Positions 1 to 8,221 of a stretch of DNA of 64,000 nt are shown here, one piece after another (the first letter of the stretch is position 1; each line of letters starts with the position of its first letter). Source of the stretch: CAZAPO01 sp044841755 (GTDB lineage: Bacteria > Bacteroidota > Bacteroidia > Flavobacteriales > Flavobacteriaceae). The notes under the pieces were generated by a model. It had not been told where the DNA came from. It worked only from the letters and a program-made list of their open reading frames with translations, and did no database searches. A program made the translations under genes and the position numbers. The stretch is taken from contig JAXOFM010000003.1 in assembly GCA_044841755.1 (NCBI GenBank), positions 186,001 to 250,000 of the forward strand, read 5' to 3'.

Positions 1-472
1 TTCCACCAAGAAGTCCTTCTAGCCCAGATTGATTACTTACTTGCTTTTGGCGTTGTTGCTTTCCAAGAAAGCCCATTAAGATTGGAGCAGCCACTTTTAA
101 TATTTCTACAACAGAACCAGCATCAACTCCAGATTTTGAACTCAATGCATTAGTAACATTTTGTTGTTTGTTACCTAAAACATGACCTAGTATTTTTCCG
201 CCATCATCCATCACTCCAGCATCAACTCCACCAGCAAATAAACCTCCAAGATCATCTAAAATACTCCCATCGTGTTTGCTGTTTAACGCACCTAGTAATC
301 CTTCTGCTCCTTGTGAACTTGATGCGTTCCGTTTCATAGCTTGCATTAATACTGGTAGTGCCATGGTCAATACACTTCCTGTTTTACTTTCGTTTTGTCC
401 AGTTTGGTTTGATACTCCGTTAATGATAGTCTTCCCAAGATCACTATCTAATAAGTCTAATATTCCAGCCAT
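1..472 (-). CDS. DUF937 family protein, C-terminal part outside the window
   Basis: Reading the minus strand from an ATG at 472 gives an open frame that runs off the left edge of the window (157 codons visible). The start MAGILDLLDSDLGKTIINGV and the Gly-rich blocks (GGLFAGGVDAG, LEGLLGG) fit the DUF937 family of small bacterial proteins of unknown function. Family members typically begin with a short helix followed by repeated Gly-Gly-Leu-Leu segments. There is no signal peptide. The gene lies downstream of serA in the same direction, but a hairpin with a U-tract separates them, so it probably has its own promoter. Function is unknown. The call rests on recognition of sequence style, not on a search. 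Confidence 0.75.
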   Translation of the reverse strand, partial: MAGILDLLDSDLGKTIINGVSNQTGQNESKTGSVLTMALPVLMQAMKRNASSSQGAEGLLGALNSKHDGSILDDLGGLFAGGVDAGVMDDGGKILGHVLGNKQQNVTNALSSKSGVDAGSVVEILKVAAPILMGFLGKQQRQKQVSNQSGLEGLLGG

Positions 473-512
473 AGTTTTTGAATTATAATGAATTAGTCTG
501 ATTACAAGGTAT

Positions 513-539
513 AAAAAATGCCCTAACGTTAATTAGGAC
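513..539 (-). terminator. Rho-independent terminator after serA
   Basis: On the minus strand GTCCTAA and TTAGGGC (one G-T pair) form a 7-bp stem around the loop TTAACG, followed by A and six T. It lies about 30 bases past the serA stop codon and before the DUF937 gene. Confidence 0.65.
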
Positions 540-569
540 ACTTTTATATTTATTAGGTCACTTTCTAAT

Positions 570-1520
570 CTATTTCAAAATTGAAATGATCTGTTCTGCT
601 AGTTCGGTTCCTATTCTATCCTGAGCCTCATTTGTTGCTGCTCCTGTATGTGGAGTTAGTGATAATGCAGGATTCATAAGCAATTGTACTTCTGGCGTAG
701 GTTCTTTTTCAAACACATCCAAAGCAGCTCTAGCTATTTTTCCGTTATTAATAGAGTCAATAAGTGCAATTTCATCTATCACACCACCACGAGCAGCATT
801 AACTAAGAGCACTCCTTCTTTCATTATTTTCATTTCAGGAGCGCCAATTACATATTCTTTTTGTGCTGGTACGTGAAGTGTAATAAAATCAGAATTCTTT
901 AACACCTCATCCTTTGAAACAGTTTTAATGTTGAAATTTAGTTTCTGACCATCAAAAAAATCAAGCTCTAAATTAGCTTCTTCTAAAAATGGATCATAAG
1001 CCATAACTTTCATTCCTGCTCCAATAGCTACTTTTGCAGTAGCTTGCCCAATACGTCCAAACCCAATAACACCTAAAGTTTTTCCTTTTAGTTCAACCCC
1101 TTTTGCATATGCTTTTTTAAGATCTTTAAAGCGTGAATCACCTTCTAAAGGCATTTCTCTGTTCGCATTATGTAAATAACGAGCCAAACCATATAAATGA
1201 GCGAAAACCAATTCTGCTACAGAATGTGATGAAGCTGCTGGTGTATTAATTACGTTAATCCCTTTTTCTTTAGCATACTCAACGTCTATATTGTCCATAC
1301 CAACACCACCACGTCCTATAATTTTAAGACCAGGACAAGCATCAATAAGCTCTTTGCGTACTTTTGTTGCACTTCTCACTAGGAGCACAGAAATTTCATT
1401 TTCGTTAATGTAGTTAGCTAATTGCTCCTGTGCAACAGTTGTTGTGCTTACATCAAATCCACGTTCTTGAAGTGCGTCAATACCTGATTGCGAAATTCCG
1501 TCGTTTGCTAATACTTTCAT
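570..1520 (-). CDS. serA: D-3-phosphoglycerate dehydrogenase, short form without ACT domain
   Basis: Oxidises 3-phosphoglycerate to 3-phosphohydroxypyruvate with NAD+, the first step of serine synthesis in the cytosol. The 316-residue protein has the D-2-hydroxyacid dehydrogenase layout. The NAD-binding Rossmann motif GFGRIGQ is at about residues 153-159, the conserved Arg is in NAARGGVIDE near 242, and the catalytic His is in TPHTGAATNEAQ near 292. It ends right after the substrate-binding lobe, so the C-terminal ACT (serine-sensing) domain of longer SerA proteins is absent and allosteric inhibition by serine is not expected. The start lies 5 bases after the serC stop, so the two are co-transcribed. 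The partner SerC uses its product. A general hydroxyacid dehydrogenase is the alternative, but the serC linkage makes SerA the better call. Confidence 0.93.
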   Translation of the reverse strand: MKVLANDGISQSGIDALQERGFDVSTTTVAQEQLANYINENEISVLLVRSATKVRKELIDACPGLKIIGRGGVGMDNIDVEYAKEKGINVINTPAASSHSVAELVFAHLYGLARYLHNANREMPLEGDSRFKDLKKAYAKGVELKGKTLGVIGFGRIGQATAKVAIGAGMKVMAYDPFLEEANLELDFFDGQKLNFNIKTVSKDEVLKNSDFITLHVPAQKEYVIGAPEMKIMKEGVLLVNAARGGVIDEIALIDSINNGKIARAALDVFEKEPTPEVQLLMNPALSLTPHTGAATNEAQDRIGTELAEQIISILK

Positions 1521-1525
1521 TTTAT

Positions 1526-2590
1526 TTATGCTTTTCTTTCTAATTCACTCATTACTTCAACTAAAACCTGAACACTCTCTAGTGGCAATGCATTATACAT
1601 AGATGCTCTATAACCTCCAACACTTCTGTGACCATTTACGCCACTGATACCAGCTTCTTTACACATGGTGTCAAAAGTTTCTTTTAAATCTTCATTAACC
1701 AAGTTAAAAGTAGCGTTCATTAGAGATCTATCTTCTTTTACAGCAAAACCTTTAAATAAAGGGTTTAGATCAATTTCTGAATATATTAATTGTGCTTTTT
1801 TGTTGTTGCGCTTTTCAATTTCAGCCAATCCACCAAGTCCTTTTAACCATTCTAAGGTTAGCATAGAGGTATAAACAGCAAAAACTGGAGGCGTATTGAA
1901 CATACTACTTTTACCAATATGTACTTTATAGTCCATCATTGAAGGTATCTTTCGAGATACTTTTCCTAAAATATCTTCTTTAACTACTACCAGCGTTGTT
2001 CCAGCAGGTCCCATATTCTTTTGTGCACCAGCGTAAATTAGATCAAACTTTGAATAATCTATCTGACGTGAAAATATATCACTACTCATATCACAAACTA
2101 GTGGAATAGGACAGTTAGGAATATCTTTTAATTGCGTTCCGAAAATGGTATTGTTTGATGTACAATGAAAATAATCATAGTCTGTTGGGATGTCATATCC
2201 CTTAGGTATATAATTGAAATTGGCGCTTTCTGAAGAAGCTACTTCGTAGATATCGTCATAAATCTTTGCTTCAGCAATTGCTTTCTTGCTCCAAGTACCA
2301 GTATTTAAATAACCAGCTCTCTTTTCTAATAAGTTTAAAGCGACCATTAAAAATTGAGTGCTAGCACCACCTTGCAAGAATAGGACTTTATATCCTTTAC
2401 CTTCTAATCCTAAAAGTTCAAGAACAAGAGAACGAGCATTCTCCATAATATCTACAAACGCCTTGCTTCGATGAGAGATCTCTAGTAAAGAGAGATTTTC
2501 ATTGTCAAGATTAAGAACTGCTTCAGATGCTCTCTGTAAAACCGCTTGAGGTAGTATACTTGGTCCAGCACTAAAATTATGTTTCTTCAT
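1526..2590 (-). CDS. serC: Phosphoserine aminotransferase
   Basis: PLP enzyme that transaminates 3-phosphohydroxypyruvate with glutamate to give phosphoserine. In many bacteria it also acts in pyridoxal phosphate synthesis. The 354-residue protein starts with the diagnostic KKHNFSAGPSILP. It carries the cofactor-binding segment QGGASTQF near residue 75, the PLP lysine in YAGAQKNMGPAG near 190, and the family C-terminal motif GHRSVGGYRASMYNA (about 320-335). It is the usual length for the family. It is followed 5 bases later by serA and preceded, 74 bases away, by a LuxC-like reductase gene in the same direction, which suggests one transcript from the 3.72-kb divergent promoter region. Confidence 0.95.
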   Translation of the reverse strand: MKKHNFSAGPSILPQAVLQRASEAVLNLDNENLSLLEISHRSKAFVDIMENARSLVLELLGLEGKGYKVLFLQGGASTQFLMVALNLLEKRAGYLNTGTWSKKAIAEAKIYDDIYEVASSESANFNYIPKGYDIPTDYDYFHCTSNNTIFGTQLKDIPNCPIPLVCDMSSDIFSRQIDYSKFDLIYAGAQKNMGPAGTTLVVVKEDILGKVSRKIPSMMDYKVHIGKSSMFNTPPVFAVYTSMLTLEWLKGLGGLAEIEKRNNKKAQLIYSEIDLNPLFKGFAVKEDRSLMNATFNLVNEDLKETFDTMCKEAGISGVNGHRSVGGYRASMYNALPLESVQVLVEVMSELERKA

Positions 2591-2664
2591 GCTTCTTTTT
2601 TTACGAAGCCATAAAGGTCTTAAATTCTTTGCTAAATCCTACTGAATATTTGATAGTTTTTCAA

Positions 2665-3723
2665 CTAAATAGTTAACAAAAATGCAATTGTATCAACATC
2701 ATCGGCATAATTCCACAATTCAGGTCTTTGTGTTTTTCCAAATTTAACTTCACCATCACTAAAGCCAATAGCTACAACACATTGCACGAAATCGTTTTCG
2801 CTATTCAACTTCTCTTGAAGCGCTGTTTTAGCGTCATAATACTCATAGAAAAGAGTGGCGATAGGAGAGGAGTAGCTAGTATCTTCTTTGATCATTAAAA
2901 AACCGTTTTCCAACATGTCAAATTCACTCATCAAATACACTGCTTTGTTGTAATCGTAGTTGTTGGCATACTTTTGTTGCTGTATTATAGGATGCCAATC
3001 GTAAATACCTTTAAAAAAGTTATCAAACTTATAACCTTTAGGAACAAAGAGCTTTGACACATTTCTACAGCCTAAGCCATAATATCTGAAGATATCATTA
3101 GATAAAGCTTTTAACTGCTGTTTGGTTTCATTACCATCTAAAACCGCAACTGAATTTCTGTTTTTTCTAATAATAGAAGGCTTATCTCTGAAGTAATACT
3201 CAAAATATCTTGCGGTATTATTGCTTCCTGTAGCAATTACGGCGTCAAAGTTTTCTAGTTTTTCTTCTGTAAACGTTATTTTACCCTTGAATTCTGGTTC
3301 TACATATTCTAAATACTTGGCTAAAAAAGGTAAAAGCTTATTATCGTTAGATGATTGTTTAACCAATACCGAATGACCCGAAATAAGCACTGAAATAAAA
3401 TCATGAAATCCAACCAACGGAATATTTCCAGCCATGATAATGGCTACCTTTTTAGCATCTATATTATTCAAGTGATACTTTTTTATCCAGTTGTTAATAT
3501 TATTGAAATTCAGTAGATTAGACCATCCTTCTAAAGCAAAATAGATATTCTCTTTAGTAAACCATCCGTTATGTTCTTCTGCTAGTTTAATTTGATGCTT
3601 AAAACCGTCAAAGAATAAATTATTATGTTTAATGCCTTCCTTCTTTTCGACCCCTGAATTACGAAATTGCGATAAAAAATTCCCTAATTCTACGAATGCC
3701 TTAATTCTTTGTTCTAAATTCAT
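2665..3723 (-). CDS. LuxC-like acyl-CoA reductase family protein
   Basis: The 352-residue protein belongs to the aldehyde-dehydrogenase-like LuxC/acyl-CoA reductase family, which reduces acyl thioesters to aldehydes with NAD(P)H. Visible landmarks are the Rossmann-side segment IMAGNIPLVGFHDF near residue 95, the ATGSNNTARYF loop near 165, and the presumed nucleophilic Cys in GLGCRNVSKLFVPKGY near 220. There is no luxAB or luxDE nearby, so light production is not implied. It is the first gene of the minus-strand run with serC-serA and is divergent from the ferredoxin gene, with only 77 bases between the two starts. That makes the ferredoxin a plausible electron partner, which is inference. The physiological substrate is unknown. 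Confidence 0.8.
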   Translation of the reverse strand: MNLEQRIKAFVELGNFLSQFRNSGVEKKEGIKHNNLFFDGFKHQIKLAEEHNGWFTKENIYFALEGWSNLLNFNNINNWIKKYHLNNIDAKKVAIIMAGNIPLVGFHDFISVLISGHSVLVKQSSNDNKLLPFLAKYLEYVEPEFKGKITFTEEKLENFDAVIATGSNNTARYFEYYFRDKPSIIRKNRNSVAVLDGNETKQQLKALSNDIFRYYGLGCRNVSKLFVPKGYKFDNFFKGIYDWHPIIQQQKYANNYDYNKAVYLMSEFDMLENGFLMIKEDTSYSSPIATLFYEYYDAKTALQEKLNSENDFVQCVVAIGFSDGEVKFGKTQRPELWNYADDVDTIAFLLTI

Positions 3724-3730
3724 TATAACG

Positions 3731-3762
3731 TTTGGTTATAAATTGTTTTGGAGTTATTTTTG
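3731..3762 (+). promoter_or_regulatory. Bacteroidetes-type promoter of the ferredoxin gene
   Basis: TTTG at 3731-3734 and TATTTTTG at 3755-3762 are 20 bases apart, matching the Bacteroidetes -33/-7 consensus (TTTG, then TAnnTTTG). The predicted start of transcription lies near 3768, which places the ATG at 3779-3810 downstream and argues against any coding start upstream of 3763. Confidence 0.7.
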
Positions 3763-3800
3763 CAGCTGCAAATTTACGCAAACAAAAAAGAAAAACTGCT

Positions 3801-4154
3801 ATGGCAATCATTATTACAGATGAATGTATAAACTGTGGTGCATGCGAACCAGAATGCCCAAATACAGCTATTTATGAAGGTGCTGATGATTGGCGCTATA
3901 ATGATGGTACAAGTTTGTCAGGTTCTATAGTGTTGCCAAGTGGCAAAGAAGTAGATGCTGATGAAGCACAAGAGCCAATTGATGATGAAATCTATTACAT
4001 TGTTCCTGATAAATGTACTGAGTGTAAAGGATTTCATGAAGAGCCACAATGTGCTGCTGTATGTCCTGTAGATTGTTGTGTTCCTGATGATGACAACGTT
4101 GAGACGGAAGAAGAGCTTCTAGGTAAGCAGCGTTTTATGCATCCAGAAGATTAA
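3801..4154 (+). CDS. 4Fe-4S dicluster ferredoxin
   Basis: Small soluble electron carrier of 117 residues. The N-terminus MAIIITDECINCGACEPECPN holds the first cluster motif (C-x2-C-x2-C-x3-C). A second set, CTECKGFHEEPQCAAVCPVDCC at about residues 74-95, has a longer gap between its second and third Cys, as in the Alvin/Allochromatium-like 2[4Fe-4S] ferredoxins. The protein is very acidic. I take the ATG at 3801 as the start: the frame is open upstream to 3732, but that stretch contains the promoter, and the family begins directly with the cluster-binding segment. It is divergent from the acyl-CoA reductase gene and followed by a strong hairpin terminator. Confidence 0.92.
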   Translation: MAIIITDECINCGACEPECPNTAIYEGADDWRYNDGTSLSGSIVLPSGKEVDADEAQEPIDDEIYYIVPDKCTECKGFHEEPQCAAVCPVDCCVPDDDNVETEEELLGKQRFMHPED

Positions 4155-4179
4155 GGAGTTAATATTAATGAAATAGATG

Positions 4180-4207
4180 ATCCCAAGCAATAGCTTGGGA
4201 TTTTTTG
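4180..4207 (+). terminator. Strong bidirectional terminator between convergent genes
   Basis: ATCCCAAGC (4180-4188), loop AATA, GCTTGGGAT (4193-4201), then a run of T. It is a perfect 9-bp stem between the ferredoxin stop at 4154 and the stop of the convergent gene at 4224, and probably serves both. Confidence 0.85.
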
Positions 4208-4223
4208 TTTTATTACCATATTA

Positions 4224-5696
4224 CTAATTCTCAGCATTAAAAGTCTTCATTTCTTCTAAAGGCTCTATAGCATTATAGTTTTTCCAGATACTAGCATCAT
4301 AGCGCTTTAAGCGCTCATAAGGTATTTCTTTTAGTTCTTTATATGCGTTAAACCTAGCTAAATCTAAATCGGCATTACTAATAATATAGACTTCATTTTT
4401 TGCCTTGGCACTTCCTTCAATAGTAAAGTTAAAACCTACCTTATTTTTTCTTGAACTGTTTTCAATAAACTTTATTGGGCGATTAACATAGAAATAATGG
4501 CCTTCTTCTTCCTTTATATATTTAGGCACATAAATGGCACTTTCGCTTTTCTGATAGATTATAGTGCCGCTATTTATATTTTCTACATATTTAATACCCA
4601 AAAGCAGTCTTAAGTTAAACTTTTCTCCTCTTTTTCCTTTTCCAAAGTCATAATCAAGCTTTATAACAGCAAAGGTTTCATCAGTTATATAAAGTGTTCC
4701 TGCATATTTTGATTTTGCTTTTCTTGGCCTGAAACCTATCATGTAAACCAATTCTCCATTATATGAAGTAACATCAATAAACTCATATTTGTACCTTTCT
4801 GGGTCTACAATCTTTCTAAGAAACGAATTATCATACACTTGTGAAGAACGAACCATTCTATGTGTGTCACCTTTCAAATTGCTTACATCGTAAGTATTCT
4901 CCTTTTCTTCAGATTTCTTCTCACTAGACCTTAAAGAAAGAGAATCTTCAATTTTAATGATTCCAGTCTTCAACTTATAGGTCATAGTAGTATCCAGATA
5001 TTTCAAGATGAGATGTTGCGCTTTTTCTTGCACATTGTCAAGGGAGAAATTGTTCTTATTATCCACTAAGCTTGTTGCTTTATGTACTTCTAGCTTGGTT
5101 TTCTTTTTATTGTCAATCATTAAGTCGCCTAAATAATCTTGAAAATAAACGGTGTTGCTGTTAATGATACTGTTAGTGAGCGAATCTATACTCTTGTTTA
5201 CACCTTCTAATTGTCGTTTTCGCATTCCAGAGGCCTTATTGATCTTGACTTCAAATCGGTTGAAATCTGCATAAGCAGTATTTCTATGAAAGAAGTTATA
5301 AGTCACTTTTTCGTCTCTATAATTATTAGAAAGGTTCAAGTTTACCTTTCTAATAATTTCATCTGCATTAGGAGTAGTGTTGCTTAAATAGACTTTATTC
5401 AATTCACTTATAAACTCCTCAAGTTGAATGATGTAATCATTGTCTTTTATCTTGTCGATAGAAATGGTTATGGTAGTGAAACCTAGGCAACTAAAAGTTA
5501 GTTCGTCGTTGTTGGCTTCACTGGAGTTTATGGTAAAATATCCTTCTTCATTAGTGATAACTCCAGTGTTTTCTGAAATTTGTACAGTAGCAAAGGCTAT
5601 TGGGTTGTTGTTAGCATCAACAACTCGTGCTGTTAAGCTTTGACTAAAAATGAGGTGTGATGGTAAAAGGAAAAATAGAAAGAATATCTTTTTCAT
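4224..5696 (-). CDS. Secreted protein with N-terminal carboxypeptidase-regulatory-like domain
   Basis: The 490-residue protein has a clear signal peptide (KKIFFLFFLLPSHLIFSQS, cleavage near residue 19). A CarboxypepD_reg-like beta-sandwich follows at about residues 20-90 (LTARVVDANNNPIAFATVQI, then TNEEGYFTI). This domain is also found at the N-terminus of TonB-dependent receptors and other Bacteroidetes surface proteins. The remaining ~400 residues contain beta-strand-rich sequence (for example GTLYITDETFAVIKLDYDFGKG) typical of outer-membrane or periplasmic proteins of this phylum, but no TonB plug or barrel signature is seen. The gene stands alone, convergent with the ferredoxin gene. The precise function is unknown. 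Confidence 0.75.
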   Translation of the reverse strand: MKKIFFLFFLLPSHLIFSQSLTARVVDANNNPIAFATVQISENTGVITNEEGYFTINSSEANNDELTFSCLGFTTITISIDKIKDNDYIIQLEEFISELNKVYLSNTTPNADEIIRKVNLNLSNNYRDEKVTYNFFHRNTAYADFNRFEVKINKASGMRKRQLEGVNKSIDSLTNSIINSNTVYFQDYLGDLMIDNKKKTKLEVHKATSLVDNKNNFSLDNVQEKAQHLILKYLDTTMTYKLKTGIIKIEDSLSLRSSEKKSEEKENTYDVSNLKGDTHRMVRSSQVYDNSFLRKIVDPERYKYEFIDVTSYNGELVYMIGFRPRKAKSKYAGTLYITDETFAVIKLDYDFGKGKRGEKFNLRLLLGIKYVENINSGTIIYQKSESAIYVPKYIKEEEGHYFYVNRPIKFIENSSRKNKVGFNFTIEGSAKAKNEVYIISNADLDLARFNAYKELKEIPYERLKRYDASIWKNYNAIEPLEEMKTFNAEN

Positions 5697-5775
5697 GCTT
5701 GATTGATGGTTTTAAAACTAGACGATGAAATTAGTCTTTTGTAACATCAAGTATTTAAAATTCATGTTAAATAAC

Positions 5776-5783
5776 TACATTTG
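5776..5783 (+). promoter_or_regulatory. Promoter -7 box of ychF
   Basis: TACATTTG matches TAnnTTTG, 20 bases before the ychF ATG. No clear TTTG -33 element was found at the right distance. Confidence 0.5.
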
Positions 5784-5803
5784 CAGCCTCAAAAAAAGAA
5801 ATC

Positions 5804-6898
5804 ATGAAAGCAGGAATCGTAGGATTGCCAAATGTTGGAAAATCAACTCTTTTTAATTGTCTGTCTAACGCAAAGGCGCAAAGTGCAAACTTCCCGTTTT
5901 GCACCATAGAACCAAATATTGGAGTGGTTAATGTGCCAGATCCACGTTTATCAAAATTAGAGGAACTGGTTAACCCAGAGCGTGTTATTCCTGCAACAGT
6001 AGAAATTGTTGATATTGCTGGATTGGTTAAAGGAGCAAGTAAAGGTGAAGGTTTAGGTAATCAGTTCTTAGGAAACATTCGCGAAACTGATGCAATTCTT
6101 CATGTGCTTCGTTGTTTTGATAATGATAATGTAGTGCATGTTGATGGCAGTGTAGATCCTATTAGAGATAAAGAAACTATTGATATTGAATTGCAGCTAA
6201 AAGATCTAGAATCTGTTGAAAAGAAAGCTGACAAAATAGGAAGAGCTGCTAAAACAGGAGATAAGACAGCTCAAAAGGAGTTTGATGCTTTGTCAAGAGT
6301 TAAGGAAGCATTAGAAGCTGGAAAATCTGTTCGCTCGTTGGAGTTTGATGAAAATGAGTATAACGATTATATAAAACCTCTACAGTTGATTACAGATAAA
6401 CCTGTACTATATGTATGTAATGTTGATGAAGGTGCAGCAGTTTCAGGGAATGCTTATGTAGAGAAGGTTAAAGAAGCTGTAAAAGACGAGAATGCAGAAG
6501 TATTGGTATTAGCAGTAGGTACAGAGGCTGATATTAACGAATTGGAAGATTTTGAAGAACGTCAAATGTTTCTTGAAGATATTGGTTTAGACGAACCAGG
6601 TTCTTCAAAATTAATTAGATCTGCATATAAACTTTTAAAGCAGCAAACCTACTTTACGGCAGGAAAGAAAGAGGTTAGAGCATGGACAACCACCATTGGT
6701 GATACTGCCCCTCAAGCTGCTGGTGTTATTCATACCGATTTTGAAAAGGGATTCATTAGAGCTGAAGTTATAGCTTACAATGATTATGTAAGCTATGGTA
6801 GCGAAACAAAGGTGAAAGAAGCTGGGAAAATGCGTGTTGAAGGTAAAACCTATGTGGTTAAAGATGGAGATGTAATGCATTTCTTGTTCAACGTTTAA
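5804..6898 (+). CDS. ychF: Redox-regulated ATPase YchF (Obg-related)
   Basis: Universal Obg-family P-loop protein, 364 residues, that prefers ATP over GTP and associates with ribosomes. It shows the P-loop GLPNVGKSTLFN at residues 7-18, the switch segment QSANFPFCTIEPN, DIAGLVKGASKGEGLG near 68-83, the NVDE nucleotide-specificity element near residue 206 (replacing the NKxD of true GTPases), and a C-terminal TGS domain (about 280-364, ending VKDGDVMHFLFNV). Full length. It is transcribed from a -7 box 20 bases upstream. Confidence 0.97.
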   Translation: MKAGIVGLPNVGKSTLFNCLSNAKAQSANFPFCTIEPNIGVVNVPDPRLSKLEELVNPERVIPATVEIVDIAGLVKGASKGEGLGNQFLGNIRETDAILHVLRCFDNDNVVHVDGSVDPIRDKETIDIELQLKDLESVEKKADKIGRAAKTGDKTAQKEFDALSRVKEALEAGKSVRSLEFDENEYNDYIKPLQLITDKPVLYVCNVDEGAAVSGNAYVEKVKEAVKDENAEVLVLAVGTEADINELEDFEERQMFLEDIGLDEPGSSKLIRSAYKLLKQQTYFTAGKKEVRAWTTTIGDTAPQAAGVIHTDFEKGFIRAEVIAYNDYVSYGSETKVKEAGKMRVEGKTYVVKDGDVMHFLFNV

Positions 6899-6949
6899 TT
6901 TTTTGATTATTCTTTTTACATTGCAGGAACTAACACTTCCAACTTCGCA

Positions 6950-8221
6950 ATGAAAAGAATTCTTTATGTAATACTAACGGTAATAATATTACTGATTGTA
7001 TCATTTTTTTTTATTAAAAATGAGCCTCTTCCTAGCTATATTCCCGAGCGTGATTATATAGAAGGAATGGAGAATGAGATTCTTTCAGAATTCCTATTAG
7101 CAAAAGATAGTACAGTCATTGAATTAGATGAAGGATCCTTTTTACTTTCACAAAGTTTGTCAATAGATGGAGTGAAACACGTTACAATTAAAGGAAAAGG
7201 TATTGATAAGACCGTTTTAAGCTTTAAAGATCAAACAAAAGGAGCAGAAGGGATAAGAATAACCAATAGTACTAATATTACAATTCAAGATCTTACCGTT
7301 GAAGATGCCAAGGGAGATAATATCAAGGTTATGGATACTGATGGTATTACGATTAGAAATGTACAGAGTTCTTGGACAGGGAAAGTTAGTAAAGAAAATG
7401 GTGCATATGCATTTTATCCTGTGCTCTGCAAGAATGTAACTATTGACAATTGTAAAGCAATTGGAGCTTCTGATGCTGGAATTTATGTTGGCCAGTCTAA
7501 TGGAGTAACAATAAGTAATAACGAAGTGTTTTACAATGTGGCTGGAATTGAAAGTGAAAACTCAAATAATGTAAAGATCTTTGGAAATGTTGCCTACGAA
7601 AACACAGGAGGAATCCTTGTTTTTGATCTTCCTGGATTAACTCAATATGGCAGTAATATTGAGGTGTATGAAAACGAAATGTATAGTAATAATACCAAAA
7701 ACTTTGCTCCAGAAGGTTCTATTGTAGGTCAGGTACCATCGGGAACTGGAAGTATTGTTTTAGGGACTGAAGGAGTTCATTTTTACGATAATACCTTTAG
7801 AGATAATAAAACCACTTCGATAGCAATTTCAAGTTATATCTTAATATATGAAATGGGTAAAAGTGATCAGCAACAAATGGCTGAGGACACCCATGAAGGC
7901 GTTGCATCTGTCGATAATTTAAATGTAAGTTTTGAGAACGATAAAAACTATAATCCGTATCCAAGAGAAATAAAAATAGGAAAGAATTCATATGAGAATA
8001 ATCATTGGTTTCCAACTATAAACAATGATTTTGGAAAAATTCTTCTATTTAAAAAACCTTTAAAGACGGTAGACGTTCTTTGGGATGGAGTTTTAGCTCC
8101 TGACGCTCCATATACCATCTGTTTTACTGAAACAAATGAAACTCCTTCATTTTACGGATTAGATATTCTGAATGATTTTGAAAATGAAACAACTGATGTC
8201 TCAGCGTATCAATGTAAGTAG
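6950..8221 (+). CDS. Membrane-anchored parallel beta-helix repeat protein
   Basis: The 423-residue protein has an uncleaved-looking N-terminal membrane segment (ILYVILTVIILLIVSFFFI, residues 4-22). A series of ~22-residue right-handed beta-helix rungs follows (ITNSTNITIQDLTVEDAKGD, SNGVTISNNEVFYNVAGIE, SNNVKIFGNVAYENTGGI). These resemble the NosD/pectate-lyase fold but lack recognisable catalytic residues. From memory it resembles TIGR03805, a beta-helix family that commonly sits beside a TIGR03806-type heme protein. That is the arrangement here, since the next gene overlaps this one. The likely location is the cell envelope facing the periplasm. The function of the pair is not known. Confidence 0.8.
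   Translation: MKRILYVILTVIILLIVSFFFIKNEPLPSYIPERDYIEGMENEILSEFLLAKDSTVIELDEGSFLLSQSLSIDGVKHVTIKGKGIDKTVLSFKDQTKGAEGIRITNSTNITIQDLTVEDAKGDNIKVMDTDGITIRNVQSSWTGKVSKENGAYAFYPVLCKNVTIDNCKAIGASDAGIYVGQSNGVTISNNEVFYNVAGIESENSNNVKIFGNVAYENTGGILVFDLPGLTQYGSNIEVYENEMYSNNTKNFAPEGSIVGQVPSGTGSIVLGTEGVHFYDNTFRDNKTTSIAISSYILIYEMGKSDQQQMAEDTHEGVASVDNLNVSFENDKNYNPYPREIKIGKNSYENNHWFPTINNDFGKILLFKKPLKTVDVLWDGVLAPDAPYTICFTETNETPSFYGLDILNDFENETTDVSAYQCK

Noticed and set aside
276..488. Plus-strand frame of 70 codons
   Set aside because: Antisense shadow of the DUF937 gene, which has the better protein composition.
2665..3723. LuxC-like protein as part of a bioluminescence system
   Set aside because: No luxA, luxB, luxD or luxE nearby; the gene sits with serC-serA and a ferredoxin gene, an arrangement of ordinary metabolism.
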